NCBI GenBank assembly: GCA_012837345.1
Contig: DURL01000183.1
Span: 1 to 41,402, forward strand
Length of the DNA stretch: 41,402 nucleotides
Source of the DNA: Bacteroidales bacterium
Lineage (GTDB): Bacteria > Bacteroidota > Bacteroidia > Bacteroidales > Dysgonomonadaceae
Reading direction: 5' to 3'
The notes beneath the pieces are model-generated. The model worked only from the letters and a program-made list of their open reading frames with translations, was not told the origin of the DNA and did not search any database. Positions 37,851 to 41,402 of the stretch are shown piece by piece. Within the stretch, counting starts at the first letter, position 1; each line of letters opens with the position of its first letter. Position numbers and translations under genes: made by a program.

Positions 37851-38690
37851 TCGCGTGAGGTAGCGGTCGATCACACCCCCGGGAACAAGCAGCTCTCTAA
37901 GCCTGGCAAACGGTATTGTCACATCAATGACCCCCATGGCATAGGGAGCAATCTCGTACTGGTTGTAGGTGTAGTGTATCGCGGTGTCGCTCAGCCAGAA
38001 GTTGTTGTTGGGAACAATGTCTTCAATGGTGAAAAAACCTCTTGTCAACAGTGAGTCGGGTTCCGTCACCGCATAATCCTCCATCAGTTGTGTGACAATG
38101 ATCTCTCTGAGGGGCTGGTAGTAGCCTGGCAGGAAGAGATCCTCTTCTGAGAGGGTGTTGAGACTGTTCAGGTCGATATTGGTGTAGATGAGCCTGTGTG
38201 ACCCGTGCGCACCTCCCTCATAATCACTGTATGCAACCTGGTAGCTTAACAGCGAGTCGTTCAGAAAGAGTACCTCGTTGTGGATATCGAGCGTGTACCA
38301 GTACCATACCGGTGTCTCACCTTCCAACATCGCCTTCTCTTTGTAAAAGTTGTTGGAGAGAGAGCGGTAGCGCTCACGATAGGCATCGGTGAAGAGAGAG
38401 AGAGCTTCCTCAGGTGTGAGCGTATCATACTGAACATCACCGAAGAAGGTGCCGGTGAAGATCTGCTGCAGACGCGTCAAAGAGGCTTCATCACGGAACC
38501 TGACCGGATAGGTGAAGGTGAGGTTCAGCTCAGCGTGGGGTAGGGTGGTATCGTTCTCCGACAGCAGCGGAATCTGCTCGTTCACTACCAACGTCTCGAA
38601 ACGTATATCACGGCAGGAACTCATCAGCAGCACTGCTGCAGTGGTAAGGATGAACGAGAGAATGAACGGGATCGATCGCTTGCTCTGCAT
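37842..38690 (-). CDS. DUF3298 (RsiV C-terminal-like) lipoprotein
   Basis: Lipobox-like VLLMSSC; GGAHGSHRLIYTNIDL; DIVPNNNFWLSDTAIHYTYNQYEIAPYAMGVIDVTIPFARLRELL; paralog of 14596-15504. Confidence 0.82.
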   Translation of the reverse strand: MQSKRSIPFILSFILTTAAVLLMSSCRDIRFETLVVNEQIPLLSENDTTLPHAELNLTFTYPVRFRDEASLTRLQQIFTGTFFGDVQYDTLTPEEALSLFTDAYRERYRSLSNNFYKEKAMLEGETPVWYWYTLDIHNEVLFLNDSLLSYQVAYSDYEGGAHGSHRLIYTNIDLNSLNTLSEEDLFLPGYYQPLREIIVTQLMEDYAVTEPDSLLTRGFFTIEDIVPNNNFWLSDTAIHYTYNQYEIAPYAMGVIDVTIPFARLRELLVPGGVIDRYLTRQK

Positions 38691-38697
38691 AGCTTTT

Positions 38698-39777
38698 TTA
38701 CTGTATGATTTGTTTGATGGCTCCCAGATCAGGATAGAACAATACCCTGATGGGTTGCTTCATGTTGCTGAACATACGCTTTGCCAGTACATCCTTCGAT
38801 CCGTACTGTACCACATCCACCTCTTTCTCCAACAGGGGCTCATGACGGTACTCAACGACCAGTTCCGCTTTGCCGGGGATATTGTAGACCAGGCCACTGC
38901 TCAGCTTCTCCTCCAGTTTCTTGAGGTCACGTTCCGACAAGGTTAACTCAACCCCGGGAGTCTTGTTCCGCAGCGACAGGTAGATTGGCTCCCCGGCCAG
39001 GTTATCGGCATCCACCGGTCCCAGACGTTCCGAGAAGCGTGCAATCACGCGTCGGTCAATATCGGCACTATCGGGTATCACCGTGTAACGAACCGTCATA
39101 TAATCGATGGCAGTGGTACCGGTGAAGAGACCAGTCAGTGCTTTCTCCTGCTGGTCGATCTGATCCATCACCACCTTGTAGGCAGTACCATCGGGAGGCA
39201 TGCTCACCGCTTCACCGGTGAGGATATCAGTGCGGCTGCGGCGCAGATCGAGGATCTGACGGGCTACCAGCTCCGCCTGTTTGGCTGTGGAGCCGGCCAT
39301 CAGCGTCTCTTGTGTGAAATAACGGCGCGGGTTTACATCGGTTGCTACCCCTTCGGGGAGACTCGTCTCGTTGTGAGCTGTGACCTCACCCTCGCTGTTG
39401 ATGGCGACGATCACGCCATCCTCACGTAAAGTGACATAGGGCTCCAGCGTCTTGTCTCTGAACTCAATCATATAGGATTGATCCTTGTCGGCGATACCCT
39501 TGTTCGCCACGGTGAGATCTTCCAGGGTGTAACGGGTATGGTTTTCCGTGATCGGATCATGAATGCCCAGATAGGATTTGGCGTAGGTGTAGTACTCTCC
39601 CCGCTGGTAGATGGTTCTCTTGACCCGCATGGTGATCTCAAACGAGCTCTTGGGGAGTGAGTAAACCACACCATAATCGTTTGCCCTCACGGCATTCACC
39701 CGGATTGTTTTCTGTGCATGCAGGCCTGCAGAGGTCACCATCAGGAAAAGAAGGAATAGACAATTGGTTCGTATCAT
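38698..39777 (-). CDS. DUF4831-type secreted protein
   Basis: Signal peptide; GVVYSLPKSSFEITMRVKRTIYQRGEYYTYAKSYLGIHDPITENHTRYTLEDLTV pattern. Confidence 0.78.
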   Translation of the reverse strand: MIRTNCLFLLFLMVTSAGLHAQKTIRVNAVRANDYGVVYSLPKSSFEITMRVKRTIYQRGEYYTYAKSYLGIHDPITENHTRYTLEDLTVANKGIADKDQSYMIEFRDKTLEPYVTLREDGVIVAINSEGEVTAHNETSLPEGVATDVNPRRYFTQETLMAGSTAKQAELVARQILDLRRSRTDILTGEAVSMPPDGTAYKVVMDQIDQQEKALTGLFTGTTAIDYMTVRYTVIPDSADIDRRVIARFSERLGPVDADNLAGEPIYLSLRNKTPGVELTLSERDLKKLEEKLSSGLVYNIPGKAELVVEYRHEPLLEKEVDVVQYGSKDVLAKRMFSNMKQPIRVLFYPDLGAIKQIIQ

Positions 39778-39808
39778 ATGGTTTAACTCTTTGTTGGTTG
39801 AAAAGGGA

Positions 39809-40828
39809 TCAGTGTGCCGGTCGAAACTGCTCCAGAAAACGGAGATCGTTCTCGGAGAACATCCGGAGGTCCTTCACCTGATACTTCAGGTTGGTGATGC
39901 GTTCAATACCCATTCCAAGTGCGTATCCGGAATATTCTTTACTGTCGATGCCGCAGTTCTCCAGCACGTTGGGATCGACCATGCCGCACCCCAGTATCTC
40001 TACCCATCCGGTCTGCTTGCAGAAGGGACACCCTTCGCCACCACAGATGTTGCAGGAGATATCCATCTCGGCGCTCGGCTCGGTGAATGGGAAATAGGAG
40101 GGGCGTAACCTGATCTTGGTCTCAGTGCCAAACATCTCACGGGCGAAGAAGAGGAGCGCCTGCTTCAGGTCGGCAAACGACACCTCCCTGTCAATGTAGA
40201 GGGCTTCCACCTGGTGGAAGAAACAGTGTGCACGATAGGAGATTGCCTCATTACGGTAGACCCTTCCCGGACAGATGATCCGAATGGGGGGCTCACTGTT
40301 CTCCATCACCCGTGTCTGTACGGATGAGGTGTGGGTGCGCAGCACCACCTGTGGGTCATGCTGGATGAAGAAGGTGTCCTGCATATCGCGTGCCGGATGA
40401 TCCTCGGCAAAATTGAGCGAGGAGAAGACGTGCCAGTCATCCTCCACCTCAGGACCCTCGGCGATGGTGAAGCCAAGTCGTTTAAAGATGTCACAGATCT
40501 CCTCCCGTACGATCGACAAGGGATGGCGGCTGCCCAGCGCTACCGGGTAAGCTGTGCGTGAGAGATCAGTCATGCCCTCAGCCGCTCCGTTTTGTGCAAA
40601 CTGCTCTCTCAGCACTTGCAGCCGTTCGCTTGCCGCCTGTTTCAGGGCATTCATTTTCATGCCCACCTCTCTCTTCTGTTCTGCAGGCACACTGCGGAAC
40701 TCATCCATCAGTGAGGAGATGATTCCTTTTTTACTCAGGTATTTGATGCGGATGGCCTCCACATCCTCGGCAGTGGTCGCTTTCAGTTGCTCTATCTCGT
40801 TGAGCAGTGCTTCTATTTTTACTTGCAT
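39809..40828 (-). CDS. pheS: Phenylalanine--tRNA ligase subunit alpha
   Basis: Start trimmed to MQVKIEALLNEIEQL; HPLSIVREEICDIFKRLGFTIAEGPEVEDDWHVFSSLNFAEDHPARDMQDTFF; GRVYRNEAISYRAHCFFHQVE. Confidence 0.97.
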   Translation of the reverse strand: MQVKIEALLNEIEQLKATTAEDVEAIRIKYLSKKGIISSLMDEFRSVPAEQKREVGMKMNALKQAASERLQVLREQFAQNGAAEGMTDLSRTAYPVALGSRHPLSIVREEICDIFKRLGFTIAEGPEVEDDWHVFSSLNFAEDHPARDMQDTFFIQHDPQVVLRTHTSSVQTRVMENSEPPIRIICPGRVYRNEAISYRAHCFFHQVEALYIDREVSFADLKQALLFFAREMFGTETKIRLRPSYFPFTEPSAEMDISCNICGGEGCPFCKQTGWVEILGCGMVDPNVLENCGIDSKEYSGYALGMGIERITNLKYQVKDLRMFSENDLRFLEQFRPAH

Positions 40829-40863
40829 AGCTGTTCTCTTCTCAAATCTGTCTGTAAACAGCA

Positions 40864-40871
40864 CAAAATTA
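40864..40871 (-). promoter_or_regulatory. Putative -7 element (TAATTTTG) for pheS
   Basis: CAAAATTA on the + strand, 36 nt upstream of the pheS start. Confidence 0.4.
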
Positions 40872-40925
40872 CATTTTTTCCCGCTATTTGTCCCACTTTT
40901 CAGTGAAAGATTTGCAATGGGAGCG

Positions 40926-40955
40926 TTGGATGAAGAGGGTAATTTCGTACATTTG
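40926..40955 (+). promoter_or_regulatory. Putative promoter TTG-N19-TACATTTG for tilS
   Basis: TTG at 40926-40928 and -7 at 40948-40955; ATG at 40979. Confidence 0.6.
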
Positions 40956-40978
40956 CCGGATAAAGAGGAGGATTCGTC

Positions 40979-41402
40979 ATGCTGGAAACCATACGCCGTT
41001 ACATAGAAACGGAAGAGCTGCTCACCCCGGGTGGACGCGTGATCGTAGGTCTGAGCGGCGGTGCTGACTCGATGGCACTGCTCGACCTGCTGACGTTGCT
41101 GGGGTACCAATGCGTGGCGGCACACTGTAATTTCCATCTGCGGGGTGAGGAATCGCAGCGGGATGCCGTCTTTGTGAGGAGATGGTGCAACGAGACCGAC
41201 ATCCCCTTGCAGTCGGTCGACTTTGACACACGGCAATATGCCGCGGAGCGGAAGCTCTCCATCGAGATGGCCGCACGTGAGCTGCGGTATGAATGGTTTG
41301 AGATCATCCGGCAACAACAGGATGCTGAGGCGATAGCCGTGGCACATCACCGTGACGACTCGGTGGAGACCCTTCTGCTCAACCTGATCCGTGGTACCGG
41401 CA
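40979..41402 (+). CDS. tilS: tRNA(Ile)-lysidine synthase, N-terminal part (runs off the window)
   Basis: Translated manually (not in the ORF track): [70 protein letters not shown]...[24 protein letters not shown]-loop SGGADS. Confidence 0.94.
   Translation, partial: MLETIRRYIETEELLTPGGRVIVGLSGGADSMALLDLLTLLGYQCVAAHCNFHLRGEESQRDAVFVRRWCNETDIPLQSVDFDTRQYAAERKLSIEMAARELRYEWFEIIRQQQDAEAIAVAHHRDDSVETLLLNLIRGTG

Noticed and set aside
40829-41350. Upstream extension of the pheS ORF in the ORF track
   Set aside because: The extension is antisense to tilS; the family-typical start is MQVKIEALL at 40828, with a -7 candidate just upstream.

Overview
The window looks like an ordinary, mostly housekeeping, chromosomal segment from a Bacteroidota (probably Bacteroidales) genome. 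It is densely coded, with about 38 credible protein genes. No rRNA, tRNA, CRISPR array, transposase, integrase or phage module was recognised.

Confident genes by family recognition: an ECF sigma factor operon; prmA; a YidE/AspT-type transporter; an amylomaltase with tandem N-terminal CBM20-like domains; class II fructose-bisphosphate aldolase; alanine dehydrogenase; DUF3467-DUF4492-cydAB; rsmG; an MBL-fold hydrolase; gcvP; a SPOR lipoprotein; a PhnP-like MBL enzyme; an OmpP1/FadL-type porin; panB; AMP nucleosidase; holA; a glutathione peroxidase; an XRE-type regulator followed by pyrK-pyrD; asnA; ung; sufB; YceI; two DUF3298-type proteins; DUF4831; pheS; and the 5' part of tilS. The tilS fragment is open at the right edge and absent from the ORF track.

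I did not find a convincing undescribed multi-gene system. The observations most worth a second look are:
- a secreted low-complexity protein with Tyr/Trp/Gly/Pro repeats and a Ser/Arg tail (23274-24632)
- an octamer-to-heptamer tandem repeat filling the whole gap between two convergent genes (27169-27335)
- a perfect LacI-type palindrome upstream of the amylomaltase
- an AT-rich non-coding island (about 30281-31135) with dispersed repeats and a probable autoregulated XRE promoter
- a lipoprotein resembling a protease propeptide or inhibitor
- a nested inverted repeat at 37742-37800.

All calls were made by reading the sequence; no homology search was run.
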